Source: Candidatus Methylomirabilis sp. (GTDB lineage: Bacteria; Patescibacteriota; DYJS01). Taken from it: DNA of 42,558 nt. The DNA lies in NCBI GenBank assembly GCA_020723005.1, contig DYJS01000003.1, positions 28,836 to 71,393 on the forward strand. Direction: 5' to 3'. Below are positions 8,817-16,847 of this stretch, one piece after another. Numbering within the stretch: the first letter of the stretch is position 1; each line of letters opens with the position of its first letter. The position numbers and the translations under genes were made by a program. The notes under the pieces are model-generated. The model was given only the letters and a program-made list of their open reading frames with translations, was not told the DNA's origin and did no database searches.

Positions 8817-10451
8817 TTGTCTTCAAGTTATAGAATTCTTAGGCCAAAAATTTTTGATGAAGTAATTTCGCAAGAATTTATTACAACATCGATAAAAAAT
8901 CAGTTAAAATTTGGAAAAACTTCTCATGCATATCTTTTTTCTGGACCTCGTGGAGTCGGAAAAACTTCTGTTGCAAGAATTTTTGCAAAAGCATTAAATT
9001 GTAAAAATTTAAAAGATGGAAATCCTTGCAGAGAGTGTGAAAATTGCAAATTGATTGAGAGTGGAAGAACTATGGATATTATTGAAATTGACGGAGCAAG
9101 TCAGAGAAAAATTGAGGAAGCAAGAGAATTGATTGAGACAGTTAAATTTCCACCATCAGTTTTGTCAAAAAAAGTTTATATCATAGACGAAGTTCATCAA
9201 CTGACAAAAGAATCTATTTCTGCGCTTCTTAAAACTTTAGAAGAGCCACCAGAATATGCAGTTTTTATTCTTGCAACGACAGAAACTCAAAAAATGTTGC
9301 CAACAATTGTTTCAAGATGTCAGCATTTTTCTTTTCGTCCAATTCCAAAACAAAAAATGTTAGAAGTTTTACAAAATGCAGTTTCATTAACAGGAGTTTC
9401 TGCAAGTTCAGATGCTTTAGAACTTATTGCTTTGAAATCAGAGGGGTGTGCAAGAGATGCACTTTCAATTTTTGATCAAGTCGCTGGTTTTTCAGAAGAT
9501 AAAAAAATTTCTATAGAAATTGCTCGTGATATTTTAGGTGTTGTTCCAACAAAAGAGATTTTTGAGATTCTTGAAAAAATTTTGGAGAAAAATCAAAAGG
9601 TTGCCACTGAACTTTTTCATAATTTATATTTTAAAGGTGTTGCATCAGAGATTATTTTTGAAAATTTAATCTCAATAACAAGAAATTTTTTAATTTATAT
9701 TTCAACAGATGGAGAAGCGATTTTTGACACAACAAACGAAGAGATTTTAGAATTTAAAAATTTTTTATCTCAAAAAAAACCCAATTCTCGTCAATTGGTT
9801 TTTGTTTTGGAAGAGTTGATACAAGCAAAAAGATATTTTTCAATTGTTGAAAATCCAATGATTCCAGTTGAAATTGCAATTTTTAAATCAACAAATTTTG
9901 AAAATTTCGGTTCTATAAAAGAAAGTTTTTTTGAACTAAAAAAGGAGGAAGTTTTAAAAAAAGAAGTTTTTACTCATCAAAATTTTCAATCAGAAACAAG
10001 AGAAAAAGAGAAAATTGAAGAAATTAAGAAGGCAGAAGAGAATGAAAAAATTAAGGAAGAAGAAAAAATAGAGATACAAAAAATTGTTAAAACCGAAGAG
10101 GTTCAAGCCGAATCTCTTCCAAAAAGTGATTTTAATTCTAAAATTCAAAATTCTCAAAATCCTGATTCAGAAAAAATTACAAAACTTATCGAAAGAGCTT
10201 TGAAAGAAAAAATGATGCTTGGAAGAATGTTGAAAAATGCTAAGATTTTTGAGAGAGAAAAAGATGTTTTAATTGAGCCAAATGGAGCGGGGGAAGGAAT
10301 AATAAAGATGTCAGAAAATTTTGAATACCTTAAAAAATTAGTTTTAGAAATTTTTGAAAAACCAATTTTTCTATCAACAGAAGAAGAGATCTCTGGAGAT
10401 GAATTAAAAGGTGTTTTGAAGAGTATTTTTTCAGAAAGTTTTGAGGAATAA
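8817..10451 (+). CDS. dnaX: DNA polymerase III subunit gamma/tau
   Basis: This is the clamp-loader ATPase subunit. Walker A (GPRGVGKTS, about residue 43), a four-cysteine zinc module (CKNLKDGNPCRECENC), Walker B with the sensor region (VYIIDEVHQL) and the SRC motif (TIVSRCQHFSF) place it firmly. Domain III runs to about residue 370. It is followed by a Lys/Glu-rich linker and a short C-terminal domain, for 544 residues in total. A potential slippery heptamer sits exactly at the domain III/linker boundary (separate entry). The start is TTG with no clear Shine-Dalgarno site. Confidence 0.95.
   Translation: MSSSYRILRPKIFDEVISQEFITTSIKNQLKFGKTSHAYLFSGPRGVGKTSVARIFAKALNCKNLKDGNPCRECENCKLIESGRTMDIIEIDGASQRKIEEARELIETVKFPPSVLSKKVYIIDEVHQLTKESISALLKTLEEPPEYAVFILATTETQKMLPTIVSRCQHFSFRPIPKQKMLEVLQNAVSLTGVSASSDALELIALKSEGCARDALSIFDQVAGFSEDKKISIEIARDILGVVPTKEIFEILEKILEKNQKVATELFHNLYFKGVASEIIFENLISITRNFLIYISTDGEAIFDTTNEEILEFKNFLSQKKPNSRQLVFVLEELIQAKRYFSIVENPMIPVEIAIFKSTNFENFGSIKESFFELKKEEVLKKEVFTHQNFQSETREKEKIEEIKKAEENEKIKEEEKIEIQKIVKTEEVQAESLPKSDFNSKIQNSQNPDSEKITKLIERALKEKMMLGRMLKNAKIFEREKDVLIEPNGAGEGIIKMSENFEYLKKLVLEIFEKPIFLSTEEEISGDELKGVLKSIFSESFEE
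9938..9944 (+). promoter_or_regulatory. candidate dnaX -1 frameshift heptamer A AAA AAG
   Basis: In frame the codons are CTA-AAA-AAG, which is the same heptamer and phase as in E. coli dnaX. Slipping back one base would add about 24 residues (GGSFKKRS...) before TGA at 10016-10018, giving a gamma-like product of about 400 residues. A second A7 run in matching phase lies at 9956-9962. I see no strong downstream hairpin. The AAGGAGG lies on or after the heptamer rather than about 10 bases upstream, so the stimulatory elements are not convincing. Confidence 0.3.
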
Positions 10452-10652
10452 ATTGCAAGATTTTTCTTTTTCAGAAAAACAATGTATAAGATAAGTTTTC
10501 CAAGCTTGTTTTAAAACTTTTAAAATTCTATATTTCAAAAAATTAAAAAAATTTTAGATTTTTTCTGTATTTATTCAAAAATTTTTTTCTATAAAATTCA
10601 AATTTCAAGACCTATTTCACCATTAACATATTTTTCTGAGAAAAAATTAAAT

Positions 10653-11897
10653 TTGGGTAGTTTAGTTTTGGTTTCAATAAAATCAAAACTGGAGTTTGGA
10701 ATTATACTTTCCGAAGATGAAAATCAAAATTTTAAAACAAAAAAAATTGAAAAAGTTTTTCCAATTATTTATGAGAAAAATCAATTAGATTTTTTTAAAT
10801 CTCTTAATTCAAAAATTTTTGGGACGATTTTAAAAAATTCAAAAACAATTTTTGAAAAGTTGATTTCATCTTCAGAAATAAAAAAATTAAATTTTAAGAT
10901 AGAAAAGAATTTTAATAAAAGGAGGGGTTTTTCAAAAAATTTTATTCAAATTTTAGAAAATAAAGATTTTCAAAATACGATTTTCGTTGGTGCAACGAAT
11001 AAAGAAAGCTGGATTTTAGATTTTCAAAAAATTTCATATAAAAAAAATTTCTCTTTTTTCTCTTCTGAAAATCTTTTTATTTCAAAAAATTTTATTGTTT
11101 TACCTTTTAAAAATATCGAGAAGATCGTTTTATTAAATTATCATAAAAAAGAATTTTTTGGATTTTTTGACCAAAAAGATGTAGATTTTTTGGATCTCTT
11201 TGAATCTTTGGCAAAATTTTTAAAAATTCCTATCTTTTTTCATTCTGCAACACCAAATTTTTCAGAAGCAAAAAGTTTGAAAATTTCAAACTTAAAGTTT
11301 TTTCCAAAATCTTTTATTGTTTCACTTGATTCGGAGAGAAAAAAAGGAAATTTTGGAATTCTTTCAGAATTTTCTAAAGAAAAAATTCTTTCTAAAAAAA
11401 GAATTCTTGTTTTGTGGAACAAAAAAACCGATGGATTTTTTGAATGTATGGAGTGTGGTTTTATATCTCAAAAAATTGAAGATATTTGTCCTATTTGCAA
11501 AGGATATAACTTTTATCAAAAATCAAAAGGAATAAATCAAATTCAGAAAAATTTAGAAAAGGAGGTTGGAAAAGGTGTTGAAATTTTTGAAAAAGAGAAA
11601 AAAGTAAAAGATTTTGAGATTTTGCTTTCAACAACTGCAATTTTTGATTCTAAAAAAATATCAGATTTTCAATTTGATCTTATTATTATCCTAAACACAC
11701 AAAATCTTTTTTTTCAAAAAGATGAAAATTCCGATGAAAAATTTTTTCAAAAAATTTTTGATATCTCTTTTGAGTCTTTTGCAAATGATTTAGAAGTGAT
11801 TTTTCAAAGTTTTAACTATCTTGATCCCTTGCTTCAGTTTGGAGCTTTTTTAAATTATCAAGGATTTTTTGAATGGATGAAAGATCAAAATTTTTGA
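10653..11897 (+). CDS. PriA-like primosomal protein lacking helicase motifs
   Basis: The layout follows PriA. The N-terminal DNA-binding domain includes GSLVLVSIKSK...GIIL. A remnant of the helicase core keeps IPIFFHSATPNFSEAKSL, equivalent to the SATPSLES stretch. A zinc module has only four cysteines (CMECG...CPICKG), and GINQIQKNLEKEV matches the family's GTERLEEEL region. The Walker A GSGKT, the DEEH box and the QVAGRAGR motif are all missing, so ATP-driven unwinding is unlikely. Homology continues upstream of the TTG at 10653 (RPISPLTYFSEKKLNLG) with no ATG, GTG or TTG. A non-standard start such as ATT at 10596 or 10602 is possible. The role in replication restart is inferred. Confidence 0.7.
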   Translation: MGSLVLVSIKSKLEFGIILSEDENQNFKTKKIEKVFPIIYEKNQLDFFKSLNSKIFGTILKNSKTIFEKLISSSEIKKLNFKIEKNFNKRRGFSKNFIQILENKDFQNTIFVGATNKESWILDFQKISYKKNFSFFSSENLFISKNFIVLPFKNIEKIVLLNYHKKEFFGFFDQKDVDFLDLFESLAKFLKIPIFFHSATPNFSEAKSLKISNLKFFPKSFIVSLDSERKKGNFGILSEFSKEKILSKKRILVLWNKKTDGFFECMECGFISQKIEDICPICKGYNFYQKSKGINQIQKNLEKEVGKGVEIFEKEKKVKDFEILLSTTAIFDSKKISDFQFDLIIILNTQNLFFQKDENSDEKFFQKIFDISFESFANDLEVIFQSFNYLDPLLQFGAFLNYQGFFEWMKDQNF

Positions 11898-11997
11898 TAA
11901 ATTTTATTTTTTTACTTATAATTTTTAAAATTTAATTTTTTAAAAAAATTCTAACCAAAGTTTCTTTTTTTGAAATTAAAAAATGTATTGTAAATAA

Positions 11998-12031
11998 AAA
12001 AATAGAATTTTGTAAAGAAAATTCTATTTTT
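11998..12031. terminator. bidirectional hairpin terminator
   Basis: A perfect 14-bp inverted repeat (AAAAATAGAATTTT / AAAATTCTATTTTT) with a 6-base loop lies between the convergent priA-like gene and rpmB. T-runs on both strands suit intrinsic termination in either direction, although the stem is AT-rich and therefore weak. Confidence 0.6.
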
Positions 12032-12051
12032 CAAAAATTTGCAAAAAGGTT

Positions 12052-12321
12052 TTATACTTTTGCCTTTTCTTTTTTTGTTGAAATAAATAATTTTTCAACT
12101 GGTTCAACTTGAGTTAAATTTTTATATGTTTTTAAGCAGTGCGTGCAAATATTTATACGAACAGAAGTTGATCCACCTGCAATTTTAATTTTTAATTTTT
12201 GAATATTTGGTTTAAATTCTCTTTTCTTTTTTTGAGCTTTTCTAAACCAACCACCACCATATTGATGTTGAATTGTATTTCCTATTGTTCTTCCTTTTCC
12301 ACAAATTTCACACTTTGCCAT
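12052..12321 (-). CDS. rpmB: 50S ribosomal protein L28
   Basis: This 89-residue protein begins MAKCEICGKG, followed by the conserved segment that places Asn and Gln residues before a basic stretch (FKPNIQKLKIK) and VRINICTHCLKTYK. The two CxxC pairs suggest the zinc-binding (C+) form of L28. L28 binds 23S rRNA in the large subunit. The gene is a single unit on the minus strand, diverging from the NodB-like gene, with its stop next to a hairpin terminator. Confidence 0.9.
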   Translation of the reverse strand: MAKCEICGKGRTIGNTIQHQYGGGWFRKAQKKKREFKPNIQKLKIKIAGGSTSVRINICTHCLKTYKNLTQVEPVEKLFISTKKEKAKV

Positions 12322-12365
12322 TTAAAAAATTTAATCTAGTTAAAAACCAAAGAAAACCTAAACAA

Positions 12366-13400
12366 ATGGAAGAAAAAAATCAAGAAAAAATTTTAAATTT
12401 GCGAAATAATCAGAATTTGGGCAATTTTTTTTCAAAAAATACGATAGATTTGAGGAAAAACTCTTCATATTTCTCTAAAAAGAAAGAAGAGAAAGCTAAA
12501 GAATTTTTTTATTTTTCAGAAAGTATAAAAAAGAAAAGCTCTTTTTTCTCTTTTTCAACAATTTTTACATCAATCTTTGCAGTTTTTTTAAGTATAATTT
12601 TTGTTGGATCTGGAATAATTGGTGCAGTATCATTAAAATTTTGGCTTCCAAAAGTTTTTTACGAAAATATCTTAGAAAATAAAAATTCTGAAAAAATTTT
12701 TATTCCAGATTTTTTATTTGAAGAAATTGATAAATCTAAAGAAGATCCTGATGTTTTTGATTTTCAAACAAAACATTTGATTTTAAGATATGAAGATTTT
12801 CAAGAAAATTTTGTTGAAGGCCTTGGGGTTCCTCCAACGACAACTTTTGATGAATTTATTAGAAATTTAGATAGATTAAACTCTGAAAATATGACAAGTG
12901 TTACAATTTATGATTTTTTGAAATCTCTCTTTTTTAAGGAAAAAGAAAGTAAAAAAAATTATTCAGTAATTCTTGTTGGTGGTTATTCTGGTCAGTATAA
13001 AGCTTTTCAAATTTTGAAATCAAAAAAAATTAAAGCAACTTTTTTTATTCCATCTGAAAAAATTGGAAAAAGTGGATTTTTAAATTGGGAAGAGGTTCGC
13101 GAGATATCTGATGCAGGATATGAAATTGGTGCAACCGGATATGAATATTTGAGAATGGGAGGAATGAAAACGGGTGAGCAAAATTTTCAAATTAAAGAGA
13201 GTAAAAAGATTTTAACACAAAAACTAGAAAAAGAGATCTTGCTTTTCTATTATCCTTTTGGAAGCTATACAGCAGATACATTGGCATTGGTAAGAAATAA
13301 TGAATTTGTTGGTGGAATTGGAAACGGAGAAAGTATTAATCAAGATTTGGCAAAAAGTTTGGAACTTCAAACTTTGTATGCAAAGTCATATTTTGGATAG
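12366..13400 (+). CDS. membrane-anchored NodB-like protein without metal ligands
   Basis: I take the ATG at 12366 (MEEKNQEKIL) as the start. The longer track start would overlap rpmB on the other strand. The protein has a charged N-terminal region, one membrane helix (IFAVFLSIIFVGSGIIGAVS) and an external domain that aligns by eye with polysaccharide deacetylases: SVILVGGYSG...KIKATFFIPS, then GYEIGATGYEYLRM, then FYYPFG. The catalytic TFDDG is replaced by LVGGY, and both histidines of the HxxxH motif are replaced. It is therefore probably a non-catalytic relative, perhaps binding cell-wall glycan. Function unknown. Confidence 0.7.
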   Translation: MEEKNQEKILNLRNNQNLGNFFSKNTIDLRKNSSYFSKKKEEKAKEFFYFSESIKKKSSFFSFSTIFTSIFAVFLSIIFVGSGIIGAVSLKFWLPKVFYENILENKNSEKIFIPDFLFEEIDKSKEDPDVFDFQTKHLILRYEDFQENFVEGLGVPPTTTFDEFIRNLDRLNSENMTSVTIYDFLKSLFFKEKESKKNYSVILVGGYSGQYKAFQILKSKKIKATFFIPSEKIGKSGFLNWEEVREISDAGYEIGATGYEYLRMGGMKTGEQNFQIKESKKILTQKLEKEILLFYYPFGSYTADTLALVRNNEFVGGIGNGESINQDLAKSLELQTLYAKSYFG

Positions 13401-13520
13401 TTGTTTAAAAATTAGACCCTTACAAAATTATTTATAAACTTTCATATTTTCAAAATTTTTTGATAATTTTATAATTTTAAAAATTATATTTTACCAAAAT
13501 AAGGATTTAAATATAAATTT

Positions 13521-14252
13521 TTATTTTTTTATCCAATGTTTCTTTAAAGCTTTTGTGATATGATAAAGTTGTTCAATTCTTTTTTCAAAAAATTCAATCT
13601 CTTTTGATTCAAATGCAGTTTGTTCTTTTGGATGAGTATAATTTATTGAAATTGAAATTGGTAAAGTTCCAGATTTTAAAATATCAATAATAGGAATAAA
13701 ATGAAAGTCCCATAAATCTCCATATTCTCCGTTGTAGTTTATAAAAAAATCTAAAAATTTTTTTGTCATAATTCTGACACCGAACCACATATCAAAATCA
13801 AAATTTGTTAAATTTTTCCAAAAAAGATTTCCTGCAATCTCTGAACAAACTTGGTTTTCTGGATATGATTCCATTGAGACCCTTCTCGGAATAACAAATT
13901 CAGCTTCTTTTTTCAAAATTGGTTCTGCACATACAGAAAGATAATTTATCATATCAATTTTTTCTGGTTCAAGCCAAGCAAAAATATTGTTTTTTGAGTT
14001 TTGCTTTGCAAGTTCAAAAACCTCTCTTCTAGACGCTCCCATTCCTGTATTTTTTTGAACAAAAATTTTTGCACCAAAATTTTGAATTGTTTTAAAAAAG
14101 TTTTTTTCAGATCCACCATCAACAACAAAAACTTCAAAATTCATATTTCTTGCATTCTTAATCATTTGAATTGCAAGTTTTTTTCTAATTGTATCGCGAA
14201 AGCTTCCTTCTTTATAAAATGTTGTTGTTAGGATTGTAATATTTTCATTCAT
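13521..14252 (-). CDS. GT2-like glycosyltransferase
   Basis: This 243-residue protein has a GT-A layout: ITILTTTFYKEG at the N-terminus, a VFVVDGGSE strand (acceptor-loop Asp near residue 44) and KNTGMGASRREVFELA, typical of nucleotide-sugar binding in family 2. A clear DxD is not present; FDFDMWFG near residue 151 or LEPEKID near residue 93 could be the metal-binding site. There is no membrane helix. It is probably a cytoplasmic transferase acting on a glycan or lipid acceptor. The substrate cannot be inferred. It is convergent with the NodB-like gene and precedes the DUF998-like gene only by position. Confidence 0.65.
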   Translation of the reverse strand: MNENITILTTTFYKEGSFRDTIRKKLAIQMIKNARNMNFEVFVVDGGSEKNFFKTIQNFGAKIFVQKNTGMGASRREVFELAKQNSKNNIFAWLEPEKIDMINYLSVCAEPILKKEAEFVIPRRVSMESYPENQVCSEIAGNLFWKNLTNFDFDMWFGVRIMTKKFLDFFINYNGEYGDLWDFHFIPIIDILKSGTLPISISINYTHPKEQTAFESKEIEFFEKRIEQLYHITKALKKHWIKK

Positions 14253-14331
14253 TTAAATTTGTTATCTTAAAAATTATAAAAATTTTATGTTAATTTTAAA
14301 TTTATGATATTCGCGAAATTTGATGAATATA

Positions 14332-15027
14332 TTAGAGCTTGTTTTTAAATTTATGAATTAAAAAATTTATCTCTAACCATAGTAGAATTTCTGATACAGC
14401 AATTTTTTCTATAATGCCTCTGTGGTTTAAAATTGGTTTATATAATCCAAAAATTCCAACAGCTAATAAAAACATTTGAAAAATTGAAGTTATAAAAATA
14501 AAAATGGTTATATGTTTTAAAAAAATATTATTTTTCCAAATGCTTGTTTTTTGTAAATTTTTTATATAGTTTATAAAAAATATTATTCCTAAACAACCAA
14601 GAAAAAAAGCAAAAGATGTATGTGTCCAGTTTTCTATATTGCTTTTATAAATATTTGAATTTATTCCAGATCTAAAAATAGTTAACGATATTGTTGTTGA
14701 TGTAATTAAAATTGGAATAAAGTTTTGGTTTTTTTTGACAGAAGACAATAGAAATTTTGATATAAAAAAAAGATAAATTCCAAAAATAATAAAATTTATA
14801 TCTTGAAATTTTGAGTGCTCTCCGAGCGATATTCTGGATATTGTGTCTCGAATTTGGTTATATTCGTTTTGGTGAAGAGAAATTATGATATAAGAAATTG
14901 TAAAAATAAAAGGTTCAGTTATTAAAAAAATATCTAGAAAGATATTAAAATATTTATTATAGTTTTGTAGTTTTTTTGTCGTAGTTAAAAAAATATCTCT
15001 TTTTAGAATGTAGAATTTTTTTAACAT
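14332..15027 (-). CDS. DUF998-like six-helix membrane protein
   Basis: This 231-residue hydrophobic protein has about six membrane segments. The stretch YNQIRDTISRISLGEHSKFQ followed by FIIFGIYLFF resembles the DUF998 signature (a Tyr followed by a TIS...G segment). Function is unknown for the family. It is a minus-strand gene separated from rplL by a hairpin terminator, so it is not part of the ribosomal unit. Confidence 0.55.
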   Translation of the reverse strand: MLKKFYILKRDIFLTTTKKLQNYNKYFNIFLDIFLITEPFIFTISYIIISLHQNEYNQIRDTISRISLGEHSKFQDINFIIFGIYLFFISKFLLSSVKKNQNFIPILITSTTISLTIFRSGINSNIYKSNIENWTHTSFAFFLGCLGIIFFINYIKNLQKTSIWKNNIFLKHITIFIFITSIFQMFLLAVGIFGLYKPILNHRGIIEKIAVSEILLWLEINFLIHKFKNKL

Positions 15028-15091
15028 AGAAAATTTTTATAATTTTTTTCTTTTAAAAGCAGTTTTTAATTTTTTAGAAATAAATTATTAT

Positions 15092-15127
15092 AAAAAACCT
15101 TCTCTTTAACAAAAGAGAAGGTTTTTT
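15092..15127. terminator. rplJL hairpin terminator
   Basis: The inverted repeat AAAAAACCTTCTCTTT / AAAGAGAAGGTTTTTT has a 4-base loop (AACA) and a core of ten pairs with GC content. It lies just downstream of rplL on the minus strand. The T-run suits termination of the rplJ-rplL transcript, and the symmetry allows it to work on the plus strand too. Confidence 0.85.
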
Positions 15128-15142
15128 GTTTTTTGTAGAAAT

Positions 15143-15556
15143 TTATTTTAATTCAACTTTTGCTCCAGCTTCTTCAAGTGTTTTTTTCATACTTTCTGCA
15201 TCTTCTCTTTTAACACCTGTTGCAACAACAAATGGTAATGTACCTTCCGTTGCATCTTTCGCTTCTTTTAAACCAAGTTCTGGTTTAACTGCTCGAAGTG
15301 CTTTGATAACTGCAAGTTTTTGTTCTCCAACTGCTGATAATAAAACATCAACAATAGCCTTTTCTTCTTCAGTTTCTGCTGGTGCTCCTGCTGGTGCTAC
15401 TCCAACTGTTGCAACTGCAACTGGTGTTGATGCTGTGACACCAAATTCATCTTCCATAGCATGAACTAACTCCGCTGCTTCAACAAGGGTTAACTTTTTT
15501 ATCTCTTCCAAAAGTTTTGCAACATTCTTGGATAATTCTTTTTTTTCTTCGCTCAT
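15143..15556 (-). CDS. rplL: 50S ribosomal protein L7/L12
   Basis: This 137-residue stalk protein binds elongation factors on the ribosome. It shows the helical N-terminal dimerisation part (LLEEIKKLTLVEAAELVHAM), an Ala/Pro/Val hinge (VAPAGAPAETEEEK) and the conserved C-terminal domain (VIKALRAVKPELGLKEAKD). It follows rplJ by 45 bp on the same strand, as in most bacteria. The length is slightly above the usual 120-130. Confidence 0.95.
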   Translation of the reverse strand: MSEEKKELSKNVAKLLEEIKKLTLVEAAELVHAMEDEFGVTASTPVAVATVGVAPAGAPAETEEEKAIVDVLLSAVGEQKLAVIKALRAVKPELGLKEAKDATEGTLPFVVATGVKREDAESMKKTLEEAGAKVELK

Positions 15557-15601
15557 CGTAAAAATTTAATTATTAAAAATTTTTAAAAATTTAAAATCAA
15601 G

Positions 15602-16123
15602 TTAATTCGAAAATTTCTGACTTGCTTCTTTTATTACAATTGCAAGGTTTTGAATCGGAGCATTAACAACACGAACAATTCCAGAAATAACTCCATTTAG
15701 AACTTCAGCCATCTTTCCAAAAAGTTCCGTTTTTGATGGTAGTTTAGAAATTGCTTCAATTTCATTAGAAGACAAAATCTTTCCATCAAAAAAACCACCC
15801 TTAAACTTTACTTTTTCACCTTTAATTTTTTCTGTTCCGAAAATCTTTAAAACTTTCATTTCATCAGCAAGATCTGTTGCAACAAGGGTTGAACCGTTTA
15901 ATTCAATTTTTTCACCACCAAATATTTTTGAAAATGCTAAGGAAATGATTGTATTTTTTGAAATGCTGAGGTCTCCACCATTTTCACGAACTTTTTTTCG
16001 TAAATTTGTCTGTTCTTCAAAATTTAAGTTTGGATTTTGAATTAAAACAATTGTTTTTGCTCTTTTGAACATATCTAAAAGAGAATCTAATTGTTCTGAT
16101 TTTTTTGATTTTGATACTGCCAT
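15602..16123 (-). CDS. rplJ: 50S ribosomal protein L10
   Basis: This 173-residue protein anchors the L7/L12 stalk to 23S rRNA. The NLRKKVRENGGDLSISKNT segment and the KFKGGFFDGK...LPSKTELFGKMAEVL segment are typical. It is transcribed ahead of rplL behind an L10-leader-like attenuator. rplK and rplA, which usually precede it, are not in this window. Confidence 0.93.
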   Translation of the reverse strand: MAVSKSKKSEQLDSLLDMFKRAKTIVLIQNPNLNFEEQTNLRKKVRENGGDLSISKNTIISLAFSKIFGGEKIELNGSTLVATDLADEMKVLKIFGTEKIKGEKVKFKGGFFDGKILSSNEIEAISKLPSKTELFGKMAEVLNGVISGIVRVVNAPIQNLAIVIKEASQKFSN

Positions 16124-16137
16124 TTTAATTTTTTAAA

Positions 16138-16200
16138 TAAAAAACCTGCTTAATTTTTAATTTTGCAGGAACAGATCTCGTTAGGTCTTACAATTTTTGC
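16138..16200 (-). promoter_or_regulatory. L10-type leader with attenuator hairpin
   Basis: Read on the minus strand, the 5' leader of rplJ holds GACCTAACGAGATC, which resembles the internal-loop region of L10 leaders. It is followed by a hairpin with stem CCTGC/GCAGG and then TTTTTT immediately before the gene. A terminator-like hairpin placed between promoter and rplJ is the expected arrangement for feedback by the L10-L7/L12 complex. The assignment rests on position and the hairpin; the leader motif itself is only a partial match by eye. Confidence 0.6.
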
Positions 16201-16409
16201 CTAATTTCTTAAATCCAAAATATCTCTAAAAAAACTATTTTTCTTGTCAAGGAATAAAATTTTATGGTTTTAAAATTTTAAGTTTGATCAAAAAAATAGT
16301 TCAATTGAATTTTTAAAAAGAATTAAAAAACATTATTGGATGAAGTTAAAAAGGCAATTTATTAAATTTTAAAAAACTCTAGACATTTATAAATTTCGAT
16401 TTAGCATGA

Positions 16410-16845
16410 TTTGAAAGGTTGAAGAGAGAGAAATTAAGTACATTAAAAATTTTAGCACGAGTCTTAAGGACCACCGAGAACCTTTCTTGTGTTTCTTAAA
16501 TCCTATTGGTAAGAAGCAAAAGGTTCTCTCCTTTGGACTCTTGCTAGTTGAAGAAGGCAGACCGATCTCTGCCGATCAGTTTTTAAAAAATAAAAAAAGT
16601 TAGTTTTTTAAAAAATAAAACAAAAAGTTCGTATAAAAAACTGATGGGGCAAACCCCAAAAAACCGGCAAGAAAAGCTACAAAAAGATCGGATAAAGTGG
16701 CAAAAACATAATTTTTTGAAAAAAGAGGTTTTATTTTAAAAGGCAAAATCTACTATCAAAAAATTATAGAACAAAAAATAAAAAACCCTTTTGTCAAGGT
16801 TGCTAGTGACCTAAAAAAGCAAACCAAAACGAGAGGGTTTTTTTA
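16410..16845 (+). ncRNA. candidate structured RNA of unknown class
   Basis: No ORF occupies this stretch, yet it is unusually rich in GC-containing inverted repeats. A rod at 16454-16545 pairs AGCA/TGCT, GAGTC/GACTC, AAGGA/TCCTT, GAGAACCTTT/AAAGGTTCTC and GTTTCTTA/TAAGAAGC, with small bulges. A hairpin GGCAGA/TCTGCC (16556-16573) has the loop CCGATC, which is complementary to GATCGG at 16686-16691, a possible pseudoknot. ATCAGTTTTT (16575-16584) can pair with AAAAACTGAT (16636-16645), and GGGG-CAAA-CCCC follows. A terminator-like hairpin closes the region. Weak promoter-like hexamers TAGACA...TAGCAT lie at about 16380-16407. The size would fit 6S RNA, tmRNA or RNase P RNA, but I could not match their conserved cores. 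The strand is inferred. Confidence 0.5.
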
Positions 16846-16847
16846 TT
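16781..16847. terminator. long hairpin terminator after candidate RNA
   Basis: AACCCTTTTGT pairs with ACGAGAGGGTT over 11 positions (two GU pairs if transcribed from the plus strand), flanked by A-runs and a T7 tract. The enclosed segment can form an inner GGTTGC/GCAAACC helix. On the minus strand the same repeat is followed by TTTTTT, so it may act in both directions. Confidence 0.6.

Noticed and set aside
12273-12365. Longer start for the NodB-like gene
   Set aside because: The added residues overlap rpmB on the other strand; ATG 12366 gives a natural hydrophilic N-terminus.
16410-16845. Calling the structured RNA tmRNA or RNase P RNA
   Set aside because: No T-arm or acceptor-like 3' end, no tag ending in LAA, and no GAGGAAAGTCC-like core could be found on either strand.
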